Below are positions 1 to 5,924 of a stretch of 7,353 bases of DNA, piece after piece. The notes beneath the pieces were generated by a model. It was not told the origin of the DNA. It ran no database searches and worked only from the letters and a program-made list of their open reading frames with translations. This stretch comes from CAZALT01 sp964485515 (GTDB lineage: Bacteria; Actinomycetota; Acidimicrobiia; Acidimicrobiales; Acidimicrobilacustridaceae), in NCBI GenBank assembly GCA_964485515.1, contig CAZALT010000177.1, forward strand, positions 1 through 7,353, read 5' to 3'. Both the position numbers and the translations under genes were made by a program. Each line of letters opens with the position of its first letter. The stretch's first letter is position 1.

Positions 1-38
1 GCCTGATGCCTGATGCATCCTCGGGTGGCACCGAACCT

Positions 39-44
39 GGAGGA
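39..44 (+). promoter_or_regulatory. Ribosome binding site for the first crotonase (decides its start)
   Basis: GGAGGA lies four bases before the in-frame GTG at 49. The alternative in-frame ATG at 13 has no purine-rich sequence before it within the window. The spacing is slightly short but the match to the anti-Shine-Dalgarno sequence is nearly perfect, so GTG 49 is the preferred start. Confidence 0.65.
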
Positions 45-48
45 ACCC

Positions 49-849
49 GTGGCCCTCGTCGAGATCGAACCGATCGAACCCCACATCACGCAGTTGGTCC
101 TCAACCGGCCCGCGTCGCTCAACGCCATCACCTTCGAGCTGGTGGGCGAGCTCTACGGCGCACTGGACACCGTCGCGTCCGACCCTGACTGCAAGGTCGT
201 GATCCTGACCGGCGCGGGTCGCGGGTTCTGCTCGGGCCTCGACCTGCGCGACTGGGGCACCCCTCCCGAGCCGGGGGACACCATCCACTTCCCGGCGGGG
301 ATGGACGCGCAGACCTACATGTCGAACCTCGTGGTGCGCATGCGGGACCTACCGCAGGTGATCATCGCCGCCGTGAACGGTCCGGCCTACGGCGGCGGGT
401 TCGCGCTCGCGTGCGCCGCCGACGTCCGGATCGCCGCTCCGGAGGCTGCGTTCTGCTCCGCGTTCATCCGGACGGGCCTGTCGGGGACCGACATCGGCAT
501 CACCTACCTGTTGCCGCACCTGATCGGCAACGCCCGCGCCTTCGACCTCATCCTCACGGGACGGTCGATCGACGCGGCCGAGGCGCGGGAGATGGGCATC
601 GTGTCCCGGGTCGCGGAGCCGGGCGAGCTCGGTGACCTCGCGCTCGAGTACGCCCGAACGATGGCCGGCTACACGTCATCGGGGTTGCGCACCACGAAGC
701 AGGTCCTGTGGCAGGCCACGCACCTTCCCAGCCTCGACGCGGTGATCGCGCTCGAAGCGCGCAACCAGAACCTCCTCCAGCACGCGCCTGACGTGCGGGC
801 CTTCATGGCCGACTACAGCGACGCCAAGGCCGGCGGCCGCGCTCGCTGA
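49..849 (+). CDS. Enoyl-CoA hydratase/isomerase family protein (crotonase fold), atypical active site
   Basis: A 266-residue crotonase-fold protein, the usual length for the family, which acts on acyl-CoA thioesters in the cytoplasm. The CoA-binding and oxyanion-hole segments are clear: GAGRGFCSGLDL at residues 55-66 and NGPAYGGGFALA at 110-121. The two glutamates used by classical enoyl-CoA hydratases (Glu144 and Glu164 in the rat enzyme) align here with Ala119 and Phe139, so simple hydration by the standard mechanism is unlikely. Asp148, in GLSGTDIG, aligns with the Asp that works in dienoyl-CoA isomerase, and this GLSGxD-type motif followed by LLPxLIG is, as I recall it, common among actinobacterial EchA paralogues. 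An isomerase or another crotonase reaction is therefore more likely, but the substrate cannot be told. The start is GTG 49 because of the GGAGGA before it; ATG 13 would add 12 residues. The CpaE-like gene follows 64 bases later on the same strand. Family assignment is sure, exact reaction is not. Confidence 0.93.
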   Translation: MALVEIEPIEPHITQLVLNRPASLNAITFELVGELYGALDTVASDPDCKVVILTGAGRGFCSGLDLRDWGTPPEPGDTIHFPAGMDAQTYMSNLVVRMRDLPQVIIAAVNGPAYGGGFALACAADVRIAAPEAAFCSAFIRTGLSGTDIGITYLLPHLIGNARAFDLILTGRSIDAAEAREMGIVSRVAEPGELGDLALEYARTMAGYTSSGLRTTKQVLWQATHLPSLDAVIALEARNQNLLQHAPDVRAFMADYSDAKAGGRAR

Positions 850-869
850 TGCGTTCGTGTCGAGCGCAC

Positions 870-875
870 TACGGT
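870..875 (+). promoter_or_regulatory. Candidate -10 element of a leaderless promoter
   Basis: TACGGT matches the actinobacterial TANNNT -10 pattern, and its last base is followed by six bases and then an ATG at 882. This would place the transcription start on the A of that ATG, giving a leaderless mRNA. No good -35 is seen. A hexamer match of this kind can arise by chance, so this is inference from spacing. Confidence 0.35.
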
Positions 876-881
876 CCGGTC

Positions 882-917
882 ATGTCCGAGGCGTCGATGA
901 GGGTGCGGTGGCGATGA
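882..917 (+). CDS. Possible 11-codon leaderless upstream ORF coupled to the CpaE-like gene
   Basis: A short ORF encoding MSEASMRVRWR begins at the ATG expected to be the transcript start if the TACGGT element is real. Its TGA stop (915-917) overlaps the ATG of the CpaE-like gene (914-916) as ATGA, the classic arrangement for translational coupling by termination and reinitiation. The peptide itself resembles nothing known to me. The ORF is short enough to be chance. Another reading is that 882 is the true start of the larger gene and a one-base assembly error separates them. Confidence 0.3.
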   Translation: MSEASMRVRWR

Positions 918-2032
918 CCGAGCTCCTTGGGCAACCGTCGCTGGTTGAGGTCGCTGCCGTGAGCGCGTCGCCCGAGTGGATGATGCAGCTCACCTCTGAC
1001 CTGTACCGCTTCAGTCCCGAGTCCTACAGCTCCTACGCCGGAGCGCGGGCCGAGGCTCGGGGATCGAACGGGATGGTGATGGTTCTGGGTCCGCCCGACA
1101 CGCGCGCCGCCATCGCGTCGGGTGTCCCGTTCGACGGGACCGGGTTCGTCGTCCTGGGCACGGTCGAGCAGCTCGACACCGAGGTGCTGCGCGGTGCCAT
1201 GACCATCGGGTTCGCGGACATGGTCGTGGCGAGCGACACCGAGTCCCTCCTTGCCGGCGTCGATCGCCTCCGGGCTCGCATGGCGGCGGGCGGCGGTCCG
1301 ATCGCGGTGGGCGAGCCCATCGTGGCGATGAGCGGTCATCTCGTGGTGGTCACGTCCGCTCGTGCTGGTCAGGGGACGACGAGCGTGGCCGCGAACCTGG
1401 CGCGGATCTTCGCCCGCGACCAATCGACGATCCTCGCCGAAGGCGACCCCCGCTTCGGAGACCTGCTCGACGCGTTCGGCGTACGGGAGGGTCGGACGCT
1501 CCTCGAACCTTCCACGATCTCCACGACGCACTGGGTCGGTGACTACCTCTACCGGGATCCGTCCGGGCTGCACCTTCTCGTGCTGCCACAGGATGCCGGG
1601 GTGGTGCTCGACGTCGACACGATGGTCGAGTTGATCTCGGTCGTCGAGAAGCTGTGCGAGGTGCTGGTGATCGATGTGCCCCTCTGGGTTCTCGAGCGCT
1701 TCCCGTTGCACCGTGTTGCCGACGACGTCCTGCTCGTGACGACCAACACCGACCGGGACCTGCGTCGGGTGCAACCGTCGGTGGACGCGCTCGGGCTGGC
1801 ATCGGATCGCGGTCGGATCGTCGTCCGCAGAGTCGACGACGGGTTCGGGGCGAACCGTCCCGACGAGGTCGCCGGGGTTCGGGTCGTCGCGACGCTTCCC
1901 CGCGACGACGCGGCCGCGGGTCGGGCCGAGGACGAAGCTCGACCTGTTGTCGAGGTGGCACCGGGCAGCGGGTTGGCCGGCTCCTTCGAGTCGCTCACCG
2001 TGCGGCTCCGGCGCGAGTGGGACCTGGCCTGA
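914..2032 (+). CDS. CpaE/TadZ-like protein of the MinD/ParA superfamily with degenerate P-loop
   Basis: A 372-residue protein with the two-part layout of CpaE/TadZ, which help place the Tad/Flp pilus machine at the cell pole. Residues 10-120 look like a receiver-type alpha/beta domain: strands VEVAAVSAS, GMVMVLG, GFVVLG and ADMVVASD, then a helix. No phosphoacceptor Asp is evident at the end of the third strand. Residues 140-372 are a MinD/ParA-like domain. The deviant Walker A reads SARAGQGTTSVAANLA (148-163): the signature lysine of KGGxGK[TS] is Arg150 and the P-loop lysine is Thr155. Threonine at the second site occurs in CpaE-like proteins, but losing both lysines is more extreme. Walker A' is around Asp178 (GDPRFGD) and Walker B is LVID at 251-254. 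ATP binding or hydrolysis may be weak or absent. Start ATG 914 has GAGGG at 899-903; GTG 908 and GTG 857 are in-frame alternatives. No tad genes are adjacent. It converges on the next gene with a 3-base gap. Confidence 0.82.
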   Translation: MTELLGQPSLVEVAAVSASPEWMMQLTSDLYRFSPESYSSYAGARAEARGSNGMVMVLGPPDTRAAIASGVPFDGTGFVVLGTVEQLDTEVLRGAMTIGFADMVVASDTESLLAGVDRLRARMAAGGGPIAVGEPIVAMSGHLVVVTSARAGQGTTSVAANLARIFARDQSTILAEGDPRFGDLLDAFGVREGRTLLEPSTISTTHWVGDYLYRDPSGLHLLVLPQDAGVVLDVDTMVELISVVEKLCEVLVIDVPLWVLERFPLHRVADDVLLVTTNTDRDLRRVQPSVDALGLASDRGRIVVRRVDDGFGANRPDEVAGVRVVATLPRDDAAAGRAEDEARPVVEVAPGSGLAGSFESLTVRLRREWDLA

Positions 2033-2035
2033 GGG

Positions 2036-3022
2036 TCAGGGCGTTCGAGGCACGCTCGCCGGATCGTCGCGGGTCTCGTCGCTGACCTCGTCGACGAGAC
2101 CCCAGTCGAGCGCGGTCGGCGCGTCGACCGTCTCGCCGGTGATGGTCATCCACGCGGTGCGGTGACGGCCGATGCGGCGGGGGATGCTCACCGTTCCGCC
2201 GGCTCCGGGCACCAGGCCGAGGGGCACTTCGGGCAGCGTGAAGGTGGCGTCGGAGCGGGCGACCACCCGGCCCGCGAACGCAGGGAGCTCGACACCGGCG
2301 CCGTGGCAGGCACCCTGGACCACCGCCGTCGTGCGAGCCCGGACGCGGAGCAGCGCTCGGCCGGGGCTGCGCCGGAGCCGGAGGAGGTGGGCCGATGCGG
2401 GGTCCGATCGGGTCCCGAACTCGTCGAGGTCGCCACCCGCGCTGAACACCGGCCCATCGCCGGTGAGCAGGACGACCTCGTCGTCGGACACCGAGCTGAG
2501 GGCGTCGATGAGCGCCTGCTGCATGGCGCCGTCGACCGCGTTGCGGGCCTCTGGACGAGCGAGCGCGATGGACACGACGCCTCTGCGTCGCTCCACCCGG
2601 ACGCGCTCGTCGTCGTGCGCTCGCCGAGACCGAGGGACGCGGGTGTCGAGCCAGGCCCGGTGCTCGGGTCCGGCCTGGAGCGCGGAGTAGGTAGCCGACT
2701 CACTGATGAGTGCGAGCTCCGGCGTGCTCAGCTCGGTGGCGCGCAGCAAGAGCACGGCGGCGGTGGCAGCCACCGGATGCGCGGTCGCGGCCTCGACGAT
2801 CCGCGCCGCTCCCTCCTCGTCGGCCACGGCGAGGTCGACCGCAGGGTGGGCAGCGCCGATGCCGACGAGGATCCGGGGGATGGATCCCGGGGCGGGGAGC
2901 CGTGCGAGGTCGTGCGCCGAGGCGGATCGCAGATCGACCACGACGGTGGGGTCGTCCAGCACCTCGGCCGCGAGTGGGGAGCTGACGAGCCGATCGAGCT
3001 GGGCGACGTCGTGCACGCGCAT
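2036..3022 (-). CDS. Enoyl-CoA hydratase/isomerase family protein with N-terminal extension
   Basis: A 328-residue protein on the reverse strand. Residues about 137-315 form a crotonase domain: LARPEARNAVDG (154-165), oxyanion-hole segments VFSAGGDLDEFG (192-203) and QGACHGAGVELPAF (236-249), and LPEVPLGLVPGAGGT (263-277). Glu245 and Glu265 align with the two catalytic glutamates of enoyl-CoA hydratase, so syn-hydration of a 2-enoyl-CoA is a reasonable expectation, unlike the first crotonase in the window. The first 135 residues are not part of the usual 260-residue fold; they are alanine-rich, mostly alpha/beta in character, and I recognise no named domain. The crotonase part is short at its C-terminus, ending soon after GLVDEV (308-313), so the last helices of the fold are missing or replaced. 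The start at 3022 (ATG) has GAAGGTGG five bases upstream on its own strand; an ATG 24 bases further out has no such site. It is divergent from the CoA-transferase gene. Reading further upstream runs into the unsequenced gap and should not be used. Confidence 0.9.
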   Translation of the reverse strand: MRVHDVAQLDRLVSSPLAAEVLDDPTVVVDLRSASAHDLARLPAPGSIPRILVGIGAAHPAVDLAVADEEGAARIVEAATAHPVAATAAVLLLRATELSTPELALISESATYSALQAGPEHRAWLDTRVPRSRRAHDDERVRVERRRGVVSIALARPEARNAVDGAMQQALIDALSSVSDDEVVLLTGDGPVFSAGGDLDEFGTRSDPASAHLLRLRRSPGRALLRVRARTTAVVQGACHGAGVELPAFAGRVVARSDATFTLPEVPLGLVPGAGGTVSIPRRIGRHRTAWMTITGETVDAPTALDWGLVDEVSDETRDDPASVPRTP

Positions 3023-3027
3023 GGGCA

Positions 3028-3035
3028 CCACCTTC
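3028..3035 (-). promoter_or_regulatory. Ribosome binding site for the reverse-strand crotonase
   Basis: On the reverse strand the sequence is GAAGGTGG, five bases before the ATG at 3022. It favours this ATG over the in-frame ATG at 3046, which is preceded only by C-rich sequence. Confidence 0.6.
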
Positions 3036-3046
3036 GCACGCGCCAT

Positions 3047-3078
3047 GGGGCCGGTGAGCGGTGGGGCCGGTGAGCGGT
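3047..3078. repeat. Two tandem copies of a 16-bp GC-rich unit
   Basis: The unit GGGGCCGGTGAGCGGT occurs twice without mismatch (3047-3062 and 3063-3078), and three more bases match beyond. It sits in the divergent intergenic region. The sequence after the gap begins inside the second unit, so this repeat may have contributed to the assembly break. Confidence 0.9.
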
Positions 3079-3121
3079 GGGCGTCGGTGTGCGGGTTGCG
3101 CCGTAGCATCCCGACCATGGG
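3067..3121 (+). repeat. Left copy of a 55-bp exact duplication flanking the assembly gap
   Basis: These 55 bases are identical to 3222-3276. They end exactly at the first N. The copy contains the same TAGCAT element (3104-3109) and ATG (3117) as the right copy. The likely cause is contig ends that overlap by one k-mer and were scaffolded instead of merged, so only one copy probably exists in the genome. Confidence 0.95.
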
Positions 3122-3221
3122 NNNNNNNNNNNNNNNNNNNNNNNNNNNNNNNNNNNNNNNNNNNNNNNNNNNNNNNNNNNNNNNNNNNNNNNNNNNNNNN
3201 NNNNNNNNNNNNNNNNNNNNN
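3122..3221. other. Assembly gap of exactly 100 N
   Basis: One hundred consecutive N, the conventional placeholder for a gap of unknown size. Because the two flanks share a perfect 55-bp end, the real gap is probably zero or negative. Reading frames that cross it are not meaningful. Confidence 0.98.
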
Positions 3222-3276
3222 CCGGTGAGCGGTGGGCGTCGGTGTGCGGGTTGCGCCGTAGCATCCCGACCATGGG
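3222..3276 (+). repeat. Right copy of the 55-bp exact duplication
   Basis: Identical base for base to 3067-3121 and starting at the first base after the gap. It contains the promoter-like TAGCAT and the first five bases of the CoA-transferase coding region. Confidence 0.95.
3259..3264 (+). promoter_or_regulatory. Candidate leaderless promoter -10 for the CoA-transferase gene
   Basis: TAGCAT fits the actinobacterial TANNNT -10 consensus and is followed by seven bases and then the ATG at 3272. Transcription would start at or one base before the initiation codon, giving a leaderless message. This agrees with the absence of any Shine-Dalgarno-like sequence before the ATG. There is no recognisable -35 at the expected distance, which is usual for such promoters in this group. 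If so, it drives the CoA-transferase and amidohydrolase together. Confidence 0.6.
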
Positions 3277-4477
3277 GCTGAGCGCGGCGCAACAGCGATG
3301 GGTGGCCGCCGGGCTCGCGTCGCTCACCGGCGACCCCGCCGGTCCCTGCCTCGTGCCCCCGACCGGCATCGTCGACCGGATCGAATCGCTCGGCGCCGGC
3401 GGTATCGAGGTGCTGTCGCGGCTCGGTGAGCGAGCTGGTCTGGTCGGTCTGACCCGAGCTGGTCGGGTCAGCTGCGGCGGCGCGACCCGCCTGCTCGAAG
3501 CCGCCGACGGGTGGATCGCGGTCACGCTCGCTCGTGGCGACGACGTCGAGCTCCTGCCCGCCTGGCTCGGGGTGGGTTCCGAGGGTGGTCCTGGTGGTGG
3601 GGCGTCCGACGAGGTGTGGTCGGCCGTTGCGGCAGTGGTGGCCGAGCGGCCCACCGGTGAGCTGATCGATTCAGGTCGGGTCCTCGGTCTAGCCGTGTCG
3701 GGTCCTGCGCGGTCCTGGTGGGAGTCGAAGGCCCGGAGGTCACTCGACGCCGACCAGGACGAGACGAGCGTCGACGGACTCCGAGTCGTCGACCTGTCGT
3801 CGTTGTGGGCCGGGCCGCTGTGCTCTCGGCTCCTGGCCGACGATGGCGCCGACGTGATCAAGGTCGAGTCGGCCGGCCGGCCGGACGGGGGTCGCGCCGG
3901 CCATCGCGCGTTCTTCGATCTCCTCCACGCCGGCAAGCGCTCGGTCGCGCTCGACTTCACCGACGACGGTGATCGCGTGCGGCTGCGCTCGCTCCTCGCC
4001 TCGGCCGCGGTGGTCATCGAGGGCTCGCGGCCCCGTGCGCTCCGTCAGCTCGGCATCGTCGTCGAGGAGCTCATCGACGGGGGGCCGCAGGTCTGGATCT
4101 CGATCACCGGTCACGGACGCGACCCCGAACACGAGCTCGCCGTCGGTTTCGGCGACGACGCCGCGGTCGCGGGGGGACTCGTGGCGTGGGGCGCCGACGG
4201 GTGTCCCCGGTTCGCCGCCGACGCCATCGCCGATCCGCTGGCCGGGATCGCCGCCCACCGGGCGGTGCTCGACGCCTTGGCCTCGGGCGAGCGAGGCATC
4301 GTCGACGTGGCCCTCTCGGGTGTGGCCCGGGCGGTGAGCGGTCCCGACGTCGGCGCCCCGTGGGTCGAGGTCGATCCGTCGGACGCCCCCCGCCCGACCG
4401 CGTCGTCGATCCGCGGGCAGGCGTCCCGCCTCGGCCAGCACACCGCCGAGGTGCTCGACGAGCTGGGGGTGTCGTGA
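3272..4477 (+). CDS. CaiB/BaiF (class III) CoA-transferase family protein
   Basis: A 401-residue protein of the class III CoA-transferase family, whose members move CoA from an acyl-CoA donor to a free carboxylic acid in the cytoplasm. The hallmark core begins near residue 168: GLRVVDLSSLWAGPLCS (169-185), LLADDGADVIKVES (187-200), AGKRSVALDF (220-229) and the segment DPLAGIAAHRAVLDAL (321-336). Asp295 or Asp296 in GFGDDAAVAGGLVAWG lies about where the family's catalytic Asp is expected, but my alignment there is off by a residue or two. The layout is unusual. About 165 residues precede the core and include VSCGGATRLLEAADGWIAV (66-84) and LLPAWLG (94-100), wording that resembles the small domain usually found after the core, while the C-terminal part is short. 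The ATG at 3272 is chosen over GTG 3242 because the latter would lie upstream of the -10. Its last four bases overlap the next gene's start (GTGA), implying one operon. Substrate unknown. Confidence 0.88.
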   Translation: MGLSAAQQRWVAAGLASLTGDPAGPCLVPPTGIVDRIESLGAGGIEVLSRLGERAGLVGLTRAGRVSCGGATRLLEAADGWIAVTLARGDDVELLPAWLGVGSEGGPGGGASDEVWSAVAAVVAERPTGELIDSGRVLGLAVSGPARSWWESKARRSLDADQDETSVDGLRVVDLSSLWAGPLCSRLLADDGADVIKVESAGRPDGGRAGHRAFFDLLHAGKRSVALDFTDDGDRVRLRSLLASAAVVIEGSRPRALRQLGIVVEELIDGGPQVWISITGHGRDPEHELAVGFGDDAAVAGGLVAWGADGCPRFAADAIADPLAGIAAHRAVLDALASGERGIVDVALSGVARAVSGPDVGAPWVEVDPSDAPRPTASSIRGQASRLGQHTAEVLDELGVS

Positions 4478-5880
4478 CCGGCCTGTTGCTCCGCGGTGCC
4501 GACGTCGACGGTCGGCGAGTGGATGTCCGCGTCGTCGGTGGCGTGATCGACGAGGTGGGGGACGGCCTCGTTCGACGGGGCGAGGAGGTCGTCGACGTGG
4601 GGGGCGGCGCCGTGCTCCCGGGTCTGCACGACCACCACATCCACCTGCTCGCGCTCGCGGCGGCGGCCGGGTCGGTCGAGGTCGGCCCGCCTGGCGTCGC
4701 GTCCGTGGAGGATCTCGTCGCTGCGCTCGGTCAGGCAGGGGGAGCGCCCTCGCTCGTCCGGGCGGTGGGCTACCACGAGAGCGTCGCGGGTGATCTCGAC
4801 CGGGACCGGCTCGACGACCTCGTTGCCGATCGCCCGGTTCGGGTCCAGCATCGAGGCGGCGCGCTGTGGGTGCTCAACAGCGCCGCCCTCGCCATCGTCG
4901 GTCTCGACGATCGAACCGCCACGGCCGGCGAGCCTGCTGGTGTCGAGCGGAACGCAGCCGGTCGGCTCACGGGGCGGTTCTGGCGGGTGGACGCCTGGCT
5001 GCGGGATCGCCTTCCCGAACCAGGCCGGCCCGACCTGGGCGCCGTCGGCGAGGAGCTGCTGCGCCACGGCGTCACCGGACTCACCGATGCCACCCCCACC
5101 GAGGACCTCGCGTCTTTGCAACTGCTGGCAACCTCGGTCGGCCGGGGTGAGCTCGTCCAGCGGGTGGTCGCCACCGGCGGACCGAGCCTGGTGTGGAGCG
5201 ATCTGGCCGGTGTGGAGCGGGGACCCGTCAAGCTCCTCGCCCCGGACCACGAGGATCCGTCGTTCGAGCGCATGGTCGACGGGGTGCGAGCCGCCCGGCG
5301 GCAGGGTCGGCCGGTTGCGGTCCACGCCGTGACCGCAGCGACCGCCGCTCTCGCCGTCGCCGCGATCGACGAGGTCGGTCCGATGGTGGGCGATCGGATC
5401 GAGCACGGCGCCGTGCTGTCGGTGCCCCTGGCCGCACGCATCGCCGAGATGGGGATCGTCGTCGTCACGAACCCGGGTTTCGTCGGGAGCAGGGGTGATC
5501 AGTACCTCACCGACGTGGATGCCGGCGAGCAGGTCGACCTTTGGCGATGCGGCTCGCTCATCGACGCCGGAGTACCGCTCGGGGCGGGCACCGACGCGCC
5601 GTTCGGTGACCCGAACCCGTGGCGGGCGATGGCGGCCGCGGTCGACCGACGGACGGTCGCAGGTCGGTCGCTCGGCATCGACGAGGCGGTGTCGGCGCGG
5701 GTGGCGCTCGGCTTGTTCCTCGGGCCGCTCGAGCAGCCAGGTGCCCCCAACCGTCGGGTCGTCCCGGGTGCGGTGGCCGACCTGTGCGTGCTCGGCGTCC
5801 CGCTCGATCGCGCCCTTAGCGACCCGGGCGACGTACGGCCCGCGATGACCGTGGTGGGCGGCGATCTGCACGCCTGGTGA
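4474..5880 (+). CDS. Amidohydrolase family protein, YtcJ-like (amidohydrolase_3)
   Basis: A 468-residue metal-dependent hydrolase of the amidohydrolase superfamily. It starts with the typical small beta domain (LLLRGADVDGRRVDVRVVGG), followed by VLPGLHDHHIHL (47-58), in which His55 and His57 form the HxH metal site. Further metal-site candidates are Lys253 (GPVKLL), His284 (VAVHAV), His311 (DRIEHGAV) and Asp374 (GAGTDAPFGDP). The segment ALWVLNSAAL (130-139) and the order of motifs resemble YtcJ and N-substituted formamide deformylase, which cut C-N bonds in amides, but YtcJ-type proteins are usually about 530-550 residues, so this is a shortened version. No signal peptide, so it is cytoplasmic. 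GTG 4474 is chosen because it overlaps the upstream stop as GTGA and follows a run of five G; the open frame extends upstream only as an out-of-frame shadow. Coupling to a CoA-transferase suggests it may supply or clear a carboxylic acid for thioester formation; that is inference. Confidence 0.88.
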   Translation: MTGLLLRGADVDGRRVDVRVVGGVIDEVGDGLVRRGEEVVDVGGGAVLPGLHDHHIHLLALAAAAGSVEVGPPGVASVEDLVAALGQAGGAPSLVRAVGYHESVAGDLDRDRLDDLVADRPVRVQHRGGALWVLNSAALAIVGLDDRTATAGEPAGVERNAAGRLTGRFWRVDAWLRDRLPEPGRPDLGAVGEELLRHGVTGLTDATPTEDLASLQLLATSVGRGELVQRVVATGGPSLVWSDLAGVERGPVKLLAPDHEDPSFERMVDGVRAARRQGRPVAVHAVTAATAALAVAAIDEVGPMVGDRIEHGAVLSVPLAARIAEMGIVVVTNPGFVGSRGDQYLTDVDAGEQVDLWRCGSLIDAGVPLGAGTDAPFGDPNPWRAMAAAVDRRTVAGRSLGIDEAVSARVALGLFLGPLEQPGAPNRRVVPGAVADLCVLGVPLDRALSDPGDVRPAMTVVGGDLHAW

Positions 5881-5924
5881 GGCGCGCGTGCAGACCGGCG
5901 GCAGGTCGCCATCGGTGCGCCTCG

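Noticed and set aside
857..913. GTG 857 as the start of the CpaE-like gene
   Set aside because: No ribosome binding site precedes it, the added 19 residues do not look like part of the fold, and ATG 914 fits the first strand better.
869..1774. A 301-codon reverse-strand open frame opposite the CpaE-like gene
   Set aside because: The composition is that of an antisense shadow, and the forward frame has a coherent alpha/beta ATPase layout.
2162..3073. A 303-codon forward open frame opposite the second crotonase
   Set aside because: The reverse frame carries a full crotonase signature with both catalytic glutamates; the forward product has no recognisable motif.
3067..3276. CRISPR or a genuine long direct repeat around the N run
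   Set aside because: There are only two copies, they abut a 100-N placeholder exactly, and one contains the start of a coding gene, so an assembly overlap explains them better.
3023..3292. Extension of the reverse crotonase through the gap to 3292
   Set aside because: It translates unknown bases and the duplicated contig ends. ATG 3022 has a good ribosome binding site.
4186..4473. An N-terminal extension of 96 codons on the amidohydrolase
   Set aside because: That stretch overlaps the 3' part of the CoA-transferase in another frame and is arginine-rich shadow sequence; the amidohydrolase fold begins right after GTG 4474.
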